Assembly: GCF_023283885.1 (NCBI RefSeq)
Contig: NZ_JAKILA010000004.1
Span: 1 to 64,000, forward strand
Length of the DNA: 64,000 nucleotides
Source: Shewanella basaltis
Lineage (GTDB): Bacteria > Pseudomonadota > Gammaproteobacteria > Enterobacterales > Shewanellaceae
Direction: 5' to 3'
Part shown: piece by piece, positions 48,545-56,690 of the stretch
How the letters are laid out: every line of letters begins with the position of its first letter
Numbering within the stretch: position 1 is the stretch's first letter
Notes under the pieces: model-generated
What the model was told of the DNA's origin: nothing
Seen by the model: the letters and a program-made list of their open reading frames with translations, nothing else
Database searches by the model: none
Program-made: the position numbers and the translations under genes

Positions 48545-48792
48545 TGTAACGAATAAGGTGTGGGTGATGTGAGTTGCAATGTCATGATTTAACCTTCTCC
48601 CCCGAAGTTAAATGCTACATAGCAACACCATTTATCCAGTTCACCTCAAAGTTGGTTTGGATTGCGTTACTGCTACAGTTTTAATGTTTATTGTTCATCA
48701 TCATCCCCATTGGGCAGTATTAACACGCTAGCGCATTGTTAATGACATCCCGCAAAGATTTATTTTGGCAGCCAATAGGCTGCCATTTTTTT
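48545..48792 (+). ncRNA. MicA-like sigmaE sRNA, unit 3
   Basis: About 248 nt. Core TTATTGTTCATCATCATCCC at 48689-48708, then the CGCTAGCGCA-centred TTAACA/TGTTAA hairpin shared with unit 2, then the terminator GGCAGCC-AATA-GGCTGCC with seven T. The first bases (TATATGTAACGAATAAGG) resemble unit 2; the middle is different and contains stop codons in all frames near the start. Confidence 0.65.
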
Positions 48793-48814
48793 ATGTGTTT
48801 ATTATTATCCTAAA

Positions 48815-49012
48815 TAACCTGAGCTCGGGATAATAAATGCCTTTCAAACAGTTCTTTGCCCTGCTCACTGCGTTGAATCGACTTACAATAGGCTAGCTAT
48901 TGACGCGCCAATTCGCCTTGTTAGCATAACAAATAACAAGCTTGAAAGTGAGAATGGGTAACATGTTGATTTTAAATAGTATAAGTTCATCCCTTATCCC
49001 GAGCTCAGGTTA
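48815..49012. repeat. R2 element, copy 2 (MITE-like, 198 bp)
   Basis: Perfect 19-bp terminal inverted repeats, TAACCTGAGCTCGGGATAA at 48815-48833 and its exact reverse complement at 48994-49012. The interior is similar to the copy at 39039 along the first two thirds. Non-coding, flanked by AAA/AAT-rich DNA. Confidence 0.92.
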
Positions 49013-49141
49013 AATAAGATTGATTTTAGGCTGCGTCACTAGACCCAGTACAATGAAAATGACTGCAGGTGTCGTCATCTACATCAACGTCATTTAAAGC
49101 CGTAATGGGGGTTGTGACGCAACTGCGAAGGGCGAATTTAT

Positions 49142-49362
49142 CAGCGTGGTATTCTTTGTTAGCCTTTTTTAACCTAGTGCACTATAACCTAGTGCACTAT
49201 AACCTAGTGCACTATAACCTAGTGCACTATAACGTAATGCACTATAACCTAGTGCACTATAACGTAATGCACTATAACCTAGTGAAATATGCCCTCAAAA
49301 GGCTGCCTCGATACCTCACTGATAACTTTCGCTTAAAGAGCACACTCTAATGCGGATTGGTA
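49142..49362. repeat. R3 element with internal minisatellite
   Basis: Reverse-complement relative of the 51580-51699 copy: it shares CAGCGTGGTATTCTTTGTTA, GCCTCGATACCTCACTGATA and the terminal CTAATGCGGATTGGTA. Between the two shared arms, where the other copy has a single unit, this one has an expanded 15-bp array. The frame reading across it (49069-49350) repeats LVHYN and is not a gene. Confidence 0.8.
49171..49290. repeat. 15-bp palindromic minisatellite, 8 units
   Basis: Eight contiguous 15-bp units of AACCTAGTGCACTAT. Units 5 and 7 read AACGTAATGCACTAT and the last decays to AACCTAGTGAAATAT. Each full unit carries the palindrome TAGTGCACTA. Confidence 0.95.
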
Positions 49363-51150
49363 TTACTCATCATAGTGCAACAATGAATCTAATTGCACTT
49401 GCAATGAGGGATGGTAGCCTGGTCGAGCTTGGGCATAAATGGCCTTGAGTTCCTGATGATACCCAGCTATTTGCAGCTCAATAAATAATGGTCTTACAAA
49501 TTTACCTCTGCCTATTTTACACAAATACTCTGTTAACGCAGGCAATACAGGATCAAATAAATTGCGGATCGCAACACGATACCAATCACAGGCAATTTCC
49601 GCATTGTGATGTCCGGTAAAGTTAAATACTTCATCTAAATCCAACAACATGGCTTGACTCACCCTTAACGGTAATTTGCTTAAAAAGTATTGCCAATGAT
49701 GAACACGCCATTGTGCCACACACAATTCACTTGCCCCAATGCCGCTAATCAATTGCGAAAGTGCTAGGTCAACTTTGTCAAAACTCCTTGATGTGGGTGC
49801 CACAAACCAGGCAGGAAGTCCTTGACCATACACCCACTCGGTTAATTCCTCGAGGTTTAGCTTATCAAAGTGCTCCACTAATAATGTTTGTTTTGCATAA
49901 TCAACGAAGGTTTCAGTCGTGATTGCAGTAAAAGCAAAATGATTAACATACTGAAGTAAAAACTCATCAAAAGCGACGCGCCCAAGCCTATGTTCAAGCT
50001 CATGGACAAACATCGACGCCTTGTCATAAGTAAAACGATTAAATGCCAAATTAGGATCGCGATTTTGCACATTGGCAGGCAATGTTTGCTCACCTAAAGG
50101 CATAGATAGCATTTCTTGTTGTAAGCGGCCAAACTCAATCACCCACTCAAGTTCAGCTTGTTCGCGACCATAAACCTCTTCAACAATGCGATTAGTAAAG
50201 TATGTCGTAAACCCCTCATTAAGCCACAAGTCGCGCCATGTTGCGTTACTGACTAAATTGCCTGTCCATGAGTGCGCCAGTTCATGAGGAACCGTTGATA
50301 CTAAACTTTTGTCGCCAGCAATTAATGTCGGTGTCATAAAAGCCAACATTGGATTTTCCATCCCACCAAAAGGAAAGCTTGGGGGGAGTACTATCATGTC
50401 ATAACGTCCCCAGGCATAAGGCCCAAGGAGTGACTCAGCAACCCGGATCATCGACTCCGTATCTTCAAATTCATTGGCCGCTGCCTCAAGCATGCCAGGT
50501 TCAGTATAAACCCCACTTCGAGGCCCTGTTGTTTGAAAAGCCAAATCGCCCACCGCAATGGCAAGTAAATGAGTGGGAATAGGTTTATCCATCGTAAAGG
50601 TAAATACCCCATCATCTGGCATTACAGGATTATTATTGGCACTCATTACCGTACGAAGCCCTAATGGAGTTTTAACGCTGGCATTAAAGGTCACTCTGGC
50701 TTTTAGGGTATCTTGAAGCGGTATCCAACTGCGGGCATTAATAGGCTGAGATTGACTAAAAAGGTAAGGTAATTTTTTGCCCAAGGTTTGCTCTGGCTTA
50801 AGCCATTGAAGCCCCTGTGCACTTTTTGATGTATGATAATAAATCACCACTGAGGTTATTTTCTCAGCCACATCGATAATAAGCTTTTGCCCTAATGTGT
50901 CATTCACATCAATGATATTAAATGACAATGTAACTCCGTCGATATCAGTCACGTTATCAACAAAAAGATCGCGGCAATCTAACACTAATGTGTTGCTAGG
51001 CATATTACGGATAAAGTCTAACCGAACGACACCATTGAGTTGTTGTAAGTCAAAATCAACCGCGATATCTAGCTCAAAATGATAGACACGTAATACATCT
51101 GTATTGGCGCTTGAATGATAATCGTGTTGTAAATTCAGTTCGACTGCCAC
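49363..51150 (-). CDS. M1-family aminopeptidase (leukotriene A4 hydrolase type)
   Basis: Zinc aminopeptidase of 595 residues. Substrate-anchoring motif FPFGGMENPM near residue 255, zinc motif HELAHSWTGNLV (HExxH) near 288 with the third ligand Glu in LWLNEGFTTY near 311, and the C-terminal helical domain of the LTA4-hydrolase group. No signal peptide, so cytoplasmic. It lies between inverted R3 copies and reads towards the minisatellite-bearing one. Confidence 0.92.
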   Translation of the reverse strand: MAVELNLQHDYHSSANTDVLRVYHFELDIAVDFDLQQLNGVVRLDFIRNMPSNTLVLDCRDLFVDNVTDIDGVTLSFNIIDVNDTLGQKLIIDVAEKITSVVIYYHTSKSAQGLQWLKPEQTLGKKLPYLFSQSQPINARSWIPLQDTLKARVTFNASVKTPLGLRTVMSANNNPVMPDDGVFTFTMDKPIPTHLLAIAVGDLAFQTTGPRSGVYTEPGMLEAAANEFEDTESMIRVAESLLGPYAWGRYDMIVLPPSFPFGGMENPMLAFMTPTLIAGDKSLVSTVPHELAHSWTGNLVSNATWRDLWLNEGFTTYFTNRIVEEVYGREQAELEWVIEFGRLQQEMLSMPLGEQTLPANVQNRDPNLAFNRFTYDKASMFVHELEHRLGRVAFDEFLLQYVNHFAFTAITTETFVDYAKQTLLVEHFDKLNLEELTEWVYGQGLPAWFVAPTSRSFDKVDLALSQLISGIGASELCVAQWRVHHWQYFLSKLPLRVSQAMLLDLDEVFNFTGHHNAEIACDWYRVAIRNLFDPVLPALTEYLCKIGRGKFVRPLFIELQIAGYHQELKAIYAQARPGYHPSLQVQLDSLLHYDE

Positions 51151-51372
51151 AAAAAATCCTTATCGGTAAAATAATCCTCAAATATAGCAAAAATACTCAT
51201 ATTTCTGCCTGAAAATCATGACGTGAGCGATAGCTTGGATTTATACCAAACCACTTAAAATCACCTTAAAAATAACCGACTGATAAATAAGCTAAAAAAT
51301 AATATTACTCGTTTCGATTGCTCATGTTATTTGAATTTTTTAAAAAATTTTATATTTTTTGCAATTAAGGGG

Positions 51373-51399
51373 GAACTAACGGCACACCACGCAGTCTGA
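51373..51399 (+). promoter_or_regulatory. sigmaE-type promoter of sRNA unit 4
   Basis: GGAACTA (51372-51378), 16 nt, TCTGA (51395-51399), followed by TTATATGAAC as in unit 3. Confidence 0.68.
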
Positions 51400-51404
51400 T
51401 TATA

Positions 51405-51545
51405 TGAACCGAATTTGCATTACTTATTTTTAATCTAGTAGCGTTTTTTTGTTCATCATCATTCTCCTAATTAGATAGTTTTTTCACTATCAACCGTATT
51501 GCCTATAGCAATAGCAGCAACCTCTTAGTTAGGTTGCTTTTTTTT
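51405..51545 (+). ncRNA. MicA-like sigmaE sRNA, unit 4
   Basis: About 140 nt. The core TTTGTTCATCATCATTCTCC is at 51448-51467, then a GATAG/CTATC hairpin, an ATTGC/GCAAT hairpin and the terminator AGCAACCT/AGGTTGCT with eight T. It lies in the gap between the M1 peptidase and pstS, separated from units 1-3 by R2, R3 and the peptidase gene. Confidence 0.63.
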
Positions 51546-51579
51546 GCTTGTTAGCTCAAGAATACTTACGCGTTAATCA

Positions 51580-51699
51580 TACCTATCCGCATTAGAATGT
51601 GCTTTTTTAGCGAAAGTTATCAGTGAGGTATCGAGGCAGTCTTTTGGTGGCATAGTTCACTAGGTTAAGAAAGGCTAACAAAGAATACCACGCTGATGG
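51580..51699. repeat. R3 element, copy without minisatellite
   Basis: Carries TATCCGCATTAGAATGTG, GTTATCAGTGAGGTATCGAG and CACTAGGTTAAGAAAGGC followed by TAACAAAGAATACCACGCTG. All are inverted matches to 49142-49362, but with a single 15-bp-like unit at the centre. Confidence 0.8.
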
Positions 51700-51768
51700 G
51701 GCATATTATTTACGGGAAGGGGATCAAACAAGACATATCAAGATTTACGTTGTAGATTGGTAAAAGCA

Positions 51769-51793
51769 AAAAGGCCTCAAATGAGGCCTTTTG
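51769..51793 (-). terminator. terminator after pstS
   Basis: AAAAGGCCTCA/TGAGGCCTTTT hairpin, 17 bp below the pstS stop on the minus strand. Confidence 0.86.
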
Positions 51794-51809
51794 TCAGTAA
51801 GCTAAGCGA

Positions 51810-52781
51810 TTAAAGCTTAATACCCACTTTAGCTAAATCTTTAGCAACAACCGCAGTTGGAACTGGAACATAGCCATCTTTTTCAACAATTTGCTGACCT
51901 TGCTTAGACAATACAAAGCGCAAGAACTCACGATCCATTGGCGACAATTCTTTATTTGGGTGCTTGTTCACATATACGTATAAGTAACGTGATAGTGGGT
52001 AAGTACCGTTGGCGGCATTGGCCGCTGTCGCTTCGACAAACTTATCACCTTTTTTAGACACAGCAACCGCTTTCACACCCGCTGTTTTGTATCCAATACC
52101 TGAATAACCAATCGCATTTAGAGACTGTGATACAGATTGCACAACAGACGCTGAGCCTGGTTGCTCATTCACGTTTGGTAGGAAGTCACCATTACATAAT
52201 GCTTTTTCTTTAAAGTAACCGTAAGTACCAGATACAGAGTTACGACCGTAAAGCTGAACGTCTTTCGCGCTCCAGTTACCGTCTAGGCCTGCGTCACCCC
52301 AACGGCTAATTTCTTTACCACCACACTTGTGTGTAGAAGAGAAAATACTGTCAATTTGTTCAATGCTTAGGCCAGTGATTGGGTTATCTTTGTGAACAAA
52401 TACAGCAAGTGCATCGATTGCAACACGAATAGCTGTTGGCTGGTAACCATAATGCTTTTCAAATGCTTCAACTTCATTAGGCTTCATCTTGCGGCTCATT
52501 GGGCCAAATTGTGAAGTACCTTCAGTTAATGCTGGTGGCGCAGTAGAAGAACCAGCAGCTTGAATTTGGATGTTTACGTTAGGATAAATATGTTTAAACT
52601 CTTCAGCCCATAACGTCATCATGTTTGCTAAAGTATCAGAACCAACAGAAGACAAGTTACCTGACACACCGCTTGTTTTTTCATATACAGGTAAAGTTGG
52701 GTCTATAGCAGCCATTGATGCTGCTGAGAATACACCAGCGGCTGTAAGGGTAATCGCGCCGACAAGTTTGTTCAGTTTCAT
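51810..52781 (-). CDS. pstS: phosphate ABC transporter substrate-binding protein PstS
   Basis: Periplasmic phosphate receptor, 323 residues, signal peptide cleaved near Ala24/25 (SMA-AIDP). Phosphate-binding features GSDTLANMM near residue 47, [11 protein letters not shown] near 78, and [14 protein letters not shown] near 175. Four phased Pho repeats stand in front of it. The transport subunits pstCAB are not in this window, though phoR and phoB are the next genes upstream. Confidence 0.93.
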   Translation of the reverse strand: MKLNKLVGAITLTAAGVFSAASMAAIDPTLPVYEKTSGVSGNLSSVGSDTLANMMTLWAEEFKHIYPNVNIQIQAAGSSTAPPALTEGTSQFGPMSRKMKPNEVEAFEKHYGYQPTAIRVAIDALAVFVHKDNPITGLSIEQIDSIFSSTHKCGGKEISRWGDAGLDGNWSAKDVQLYGRNSVSGTYGYFKEKALCNGDFLPNVNEQPGSASVVQSVSQSLNAIGYSGIGYKTAGVKAVAVSKKGDKFVEATAANAANGTYPLSRYLYVYVNKHPNKELSPMDREFLRFVLSKQGQQIVEKDGYVPVPTAVVAKDLAKVGIKL

Positions 52782-52842
52782 TGTATTGCTCCAGAATTAA
52801 GCGTACTAAGTTTTTAAAACGTAGTCAGTATCGACCTCATTG

Positions 52843-52882
52843 ATGACAAGTCTATGACTTTGATATGACAGTTATATGACAA
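52843..52882 (-). promoter_or_regulatory. double Pho box upstream of pstS
   Basis: Read on the minus strand, four 7-bp half-sites TTGTCAT, CTGTCAT, AAGTCAT and TTGTCAT are spaced exactly 11 bp apart (starts at 52843, 52854, 52865, 52876 on the plus strand). This is the CTGTCAT-N4 architecture bound by PhoB. Confidence 0.85.
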
Positions 52883-53035
52883 TAAAGGTAATATTGTCAT
52901 ATTTGCATCAATAAACTGCCAACTTAAGTTTATCAATAGCTTAGTTAACGCTTAGAGCAAACAGTGAGTCATTTAATATTAACTTAACTGTCTTAATTAT
53001 TTACCTAACCATATGCATCACAAGCGCTTTTTATA

Positions 53036-53064
53036 GATAAAAAAGCAGCATAAATGCTGCTTAA
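53036..53064 (-). terminator. terminator after phoR
   Basis: AGCAGCAT/ATGCTGCT hairpin followed on the minus strand by a T-run. Confidence 0.8.
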
Positions 53065-53079
53065 TAATAACCACAATAA

Positions 53080-54381
53080 TTATTGTCTTTCTAATAAATG
53101 TGTCGGAATAATAAAACTAAATGTACTGCCTTTGCCGTATTCACTGGTGACATTAAGTTCACTGTGATGATGGCTAAGTGCATGCTTTGCAATAGCTAAC
53201 CCAAGCCCTGTTCCGCCTGTTTTACTAGAACGAGCATTATCAACCCGATAAAAACGTTCTGTTAAACGGTTAATATGCTGCGGTGCAATCCCGACACCTG
53301 TATCTTTTACTGAAAACAACGCTCCCGTTGCAACACTTCGCCAGGTAACTGAAATAACACCACCAGGCGCGGTGTATCGAATAGCATTAGATATAAGATT
53401 AGAACAGGCGCTTCGCAGTTGTAATTCGTTGCCATGGGTGTTTAACCCTGGCTCACAATTAAATTCTAAGGTGTATTCACTTCCGGCAAGTGCAACCGCT
53501 TCCTCTTTAAGCACTTCCATCATGGCTTGCATATTGACCATTTTTGATAAATCAACGTCAATGGCATCTTCAATACGTGACAATGCCAGTAATTGTTCGA
53601 CCATCGACTGCATACGCGAGGTTTGTTGTTGCATAAGTAATAATGGCTTTTGATTGGGAGAATCGTCATCTTCCATTCCTTGCATTATCTCTAAATACCC
53701 TTGTAAAACAGTAAGTGGTGTCTTTAATTCATGTGACACGTTAGCCACAAAGTCTTTGCGCATCCCTTCAAGTTGATGGATCCGGGTAATATCTCGCGCA
53801 ATCAGTAATAATTGCCGATCGCCATAGCTCATGATACGAATTTCGAGTAAACGTTTATCTGAAACAGGCGATGGGATCTCAAGAGGGTCTTTATAGTTGG
53901 CTTTTTTAAGGTAGGCAGAAAAATCAGGATGGCGTATTAAATTGTCAATCCGTTGCCCACTGTCTTGGGGCCAAACAAAACCTAAAATCAATTGCGCTAG
54001 CTTGTTGCACCACAAAATATTATGTTCAGCATCGAGCACCACTGCGGCGTCAGGTAAGGCTTCAGCACCTTGCCTAAAACGCGCTAACAAAGTCGCTAAC
54101 TGCCCTACACGGCGGCGGTTTTTCCCTTGAAGTCGGTAAATACCATTAAACACGCCCTCCCAACTTCCTTGCCCTTGAGGTGGGGTTAATTTTTTGTCTT
54201 TCCACAACCAAAAATTAAGCCGAGCAATTTGCCGATAATGCCATACAAGCATGAACGTGGTCCCTAACAGCATCACAACCGCAATATGACCGACTAAGGC
54301 ACCTACAAAGAAAAATAAAATCAGAAATAACGCTAAACGAAAAAATAACCGAAAAGCAGAATAAGAATTAAGCATAGGCAA
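53080..54381 (-). CDS. phoR: phosphate-regulon sensor kinase PhoR
   Basis: Histidine kinase controlling PhoB, 433 residues. Two membrane segments at the N-terminus (about 8-45), a PAS domain (about 90-190), the H box VANVSHELKTPLTVLQGY near residue 215, N box SACSNLISNAIRYT near 325 and G boxes DTGVGI and GGTGLGLAIAKH near 355-400. No large periplasmic domain, as in E. coli PhoR. An alternative start lies two codons downstream. Confidence 0.93.
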   Translation of the reverse strand: MPMLNSYSAFRLFFRLALFLILFFFVGALVGHIAVVMLLGTTFMLVWHYRQIARLNFWLWKDKKLTPPQGQGSWEGVFNGIYRLQGKNRRRVGQLATLLARFRQGAEALPDAAVVLDAEHNILWCNKLAQLILGFVWPQDSGQRIDNLIRHPDFSAYLKKANYKDPLEIPSPVSDKRLLEIRIMSYGDRQLLLIARDITRIHQLEGMRKDFVANVSHELKTPLTVLQGYLEIMQGMEDDDSPNQKPLLLMQQQTSRMQSMVEQLLALSRIEDAIDVDLSKMVNMQAMMEVLKEEAVALAGSEYTLEFNCEPGLNTHGNELQLRSACSNLISNAIRYTAPGGVISVTWRSVATGALFSVKDTGVGIAPQHINRLTERFYRVDNARSSKTGGTGLGLAIAKHALSHHHSELNVTSEYGKGSTFSFIIPTHLLERQ

Positions 54382-54495
54382 CCTAATTGATAAAGTAACG
54401 CAGCCAACACCCTTTAGTGTCGTTACTGATTATTAGGACTAACGAGGAAGCACAAGATAGCCTAAATTGGCGATGTTGGCTAGGTAATAAAAACA

Positions 54496-54527
54496 AAGAA
54501 ACTCTGCTAACTAACACAGAGTTTCTA
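54496..54527 (-). terminator. hairpin between phoB and phoR
   Basis: AGAAACTCTG and CAGAGTTTCT arms with a 10-nt loop, in the 161-bp gap between the two genes. On the minus strand it is followed by TTGTTTTTATT, so it could be a partial terminator that lowers phoR expression relative to phoB. Confidence 0.5.
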
Positions 54528-54542
54528 TGGTTTACCACTGGA

Positions 54543-55232
54543 CTACATTCTGGTTGAAAAACGGTAGCCAGCCCCGCGAACGGTTTGAATCAACTTATCG
54601 TGACCGCCTTGTTCTACGGCTTTTCGTAAACGACGAATGTGCACATCAACAGTACGATCTTCAACATACACATTGGTTCCCCACACGTTGTCTAACAATT
54701 GCTCACGGCTATACACCCGTTCCGGATGAGTCATGAAAAAATGCAATAATCTAAACTCGGTTGGGCCCATATCAAGCACAGACTCACCGACTGTGACTCG
54801 ATGGCTAACAGGATCTAATTGCAACCCTTGTACGTCGATAGTCTCTTCTAAGCGTGTCGGTGCGCTTCTGCGCAACACTGCCTTTATTCTTGCCACCAGC
54901 TCTTTTGGAGAAAAAGGTTTGGTAATATAGTCATCGGCCCCGACTTCAAGTCCTTTGACTTTATCTTCTTCCTCTCCACGCGCTGTTAACATGATGATAG
55001 GGATTTGACGAGTAAACTCATCTTGCTTTAAACGTTTTGCTAATTGAATTCCACTGCCACCAGGGAACATCCAATCCAACAAAATTAAGTCCGGATATGG
55101 CTCTTGAAGCAACTCAATTGCTGAATCGAAATCTTCAGCTGCAGCTGTCGTAAAACCATGTTGATCCATCACAAATGTCAGCATCTCACGAATTGCTGAT
55201 TCATCTTCTACTATTAATATCCTAGCTGTCAT
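54543..55232 (-). CDS. phoB: phosphate-regulon response regulator PhoB
   Basis: OmpR-family regulator of 229 residues. Receiver domain with [12 protein letters not shown] at the N-terminus, the phosphoacceptor Asp in [12 protein letters not shown] near residue 54 and Lys in YITKPF near 106; winged-helix DNA-binding domain from about 130 with [23 protein letters not shown] and [13 protein letters not shown] typical of PhoB. It probably acts on the Pho repeats before pstS. Confidence 0.94.
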   Translation of the reverse strand: MTARILIVEDESAIREMLTFVMDQHGFTTAAAEDFDSAIELLQEPYPDLILLDWMFPGGSGIQLAKRLKQDEFTRQIPIIMLTARGEEEDKVKGLEVGADDYITKPFSPKELVARIKAVLRRSAPTRLEETIDVQGLQLDPVSHRVTVGESVLDMGPTEFRLLHFFMTHPERVYSREQLLDNVWGTNVYVEDRTVDVHIRRLRKAVEQGGHDKLIQTVRGAGYRFSTRM

Positions 55233-55369
55233 ATTGGGTTTCTACTTTAATTTGCCACATCAGTATTATTGGACACTTTTATTACAATTTCATGACCCTA
55301 AGCGCGATATTGCCATTAAAAAGCGCTTTTTGTCATAAAAACTTAATTACCATTATCAAAGTCTGTTGC

Positions 55370-55394
55370 AAAAAAAAGGGCCTAAGCCCTTTTA
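55370..55394 (-). terminator. terminator after the porin gene
   Basis: AAAGGGC-CTAA-GCCCTTT hairpin with a long T-run on the minus strand. Confidence 0.85.
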
Positions 55395-55419
55395 ATCATA
55401 AAACTGTATCAAACCAAGA

Positions 55420-56364
55420 TTAAAACTTATGCTCGACACCCACACCCACATAGTTATCATCTTGATCGTTTGAATCAAATGAGTTTGCAGTGAAGAATGC
55501 AAATAGTTTTGTTGGCTTGCCTAGGCTGTAGTCTGCACCAACTGACCATGAATCACCTTTGTTTTCCATATCAGCAAACTGGGCTTTAAGGGTAACTTCG
55601 TTGATATCATAAGCGGCACTCAATAAGAAACCGTTATCGCTAACACCGCTGTCTAGCGCTTCTTGTTGCTGGTACATACCACCAAGCACAACACCAGCAA
55701 CTTTACCTTGAACCGTTGCACGAGCAGTGTCATAACCTTTCACTTTTGAGTCATAGGCAATCGCTGCGTAAATAGCAGACGTTTTTAAACCTGCATCGCC
55801 ATACATAACAGCCATACTCACGCCATCTTCACCAGTTGTGTTATCTCCAACAACTTGATCAGAGTCACCAGATGCAACATAAGTAACACCGGCCTGAATA
55901 TCACCAAACATTGGCGTGTAATAAGTTAACGTTTGAGCCATACGGTTTTCACCTTTAAATATGGTTTTAACGTCACCAGAAAGGTCGTTAAACTGGTCAA
56001 CCTTACCTTGAGATACTTTTAAAATCGTGTCATTGCGACCAACAGAAACCGCACCGAAATGACCTTTTAATCCTACAAATTGGTTACGAGCTAAAAAGTT
56101 TTCTTTGTCTTCGTTACCTGTATCGACTTCGTATTCGATGGTGTAAAACGCTTCTAATGAATTGCCAAGCTCAAAGTCTCCGGTTACACCAAAACGTGAT
56201 GCATTACTTTGAATCGTCGTTTCTGTTTCATCTGAAACATCGTTTGACTGTGCTGTAACATTTAATTTGCCATACACTTTTAGAGGTTCTGCAGCGTATG
56301 CACTTGATACTAAAGAAGCGGCCATAGCAGAAGCTAATAGAGTTTTACAAAAAACGTTCATCAT
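55420..56364 (-). CDS. outer-membrane porin (Gram-negative porin family)
   Basis: 314-residue trimeric-porin-type protein. Signal peptide of about 24-25 residues ends SAYA-AEP; the mature chain starts PLKVYGKLNVTAQ, contains SRFGVTGDFELG and NQFVGLKGHFGAVSVGR, and ends in the beta-signal aromatic residue (GVEHKF). Two adjacent ATGs (56364, 56361) follow AAGGA; the second has the better spacing. It lies upstream of phoBR on the same strand and may be a phosphate or general porin. The ribosome-binding/start region is complementary to the sRNA core described at 47.8-51.5 kb. Confidence 0.9.
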   Translation of the reverse strand: MMNVFCKTLLASAMAASLVSSAYAAEPLKVYGKLNVTAQSNDVSDETETTIQSNASRFGVTGDFELGNSLEAFYTIEYEVDTGNEDKENFLARNQFVGLKGHFGAVSVGRNDTILKVSQGKVDQFNDLSGDVKTIFKGENRMAQTLTYYTPMFGDIQAGVTYVASGDSDQVVGDNTTGEDGVSMAVMYGDAGLKTSAIYAAIAYDSKVKGYDTARATVQGKVAGVVLGGMYQQQEALDSGVSDNGFLLSAAYDINEVTLKAQFADMENKGDSWSVGADYSLGKPTKLFAFFTANSFDSNDQDDNYVGVGVEHKF

Positions 56365-56380
56365 TTCATCCTTTCGACGA
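56350..56380 (-). promoter_or_regulatory. predicted sRNA pairing site at the porin start codon
   Basis: Minus-strand mRNA AGGATGAAATGATGAAC. The last nine bases, ATGATGAAC, are exactly complementary to GTTCATCAT in all four sRNA units. With unit 3, GGATGA upstream also pairs if AA bulges, giving 14 pairs over the ribosome-binding site and start. Prediction only. Confidence 0.5.
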
Positions 56381-56690
56381 TTATCTCGTCATGGTTATTC
56401 AGGTTAGTTGTATCGGAACGAGCGGAATTTTGCCTTGCTAATGTTTCAGAAATATTTCACTAGTTAATTAATTACTGATATTCACCGCTAAAAAACTGCA
56501 AAAAAAGCCTTAAATGCAGCTACACCAATGGTTTTGAAGCACATAAAAAGATTATGACAATTTGATGAATTCTCCTTTCTATCAAGTTATTCATCATGCA
56601 ATTAGCATATTTTTGTAGGTTTACCGCTTTGCATCTATCCCGTAAACTGCAGGGACTGATTTATTCCTGTTAATTAATTGAGAGCATTCT
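56365..56690. other. divergent control region of the porin and rdgC
   Basis: 326 bp, AT-rich, with the porin leader on one side and the rdgC promoter on the other. I see no repeat element. A single TGTCAT half-site at 56553-56559 is too little to claim PhoB control. Confidence 0.45.

Noticed and set aside
49069-49350. 93-codon open frame with repeated LVHYN residues
   Set aside because: The repeats are just the 15-bp minisatellite read in frame (15 is a multiple of 3); no ribosome-binding site.
55255-55300. Pho box upstream of phoB
   Set aside because: Only poorly matching half-sites (GGTCAT, TGTAAT) are seen; not enough to claim PhoB autoregulation from the sequence.
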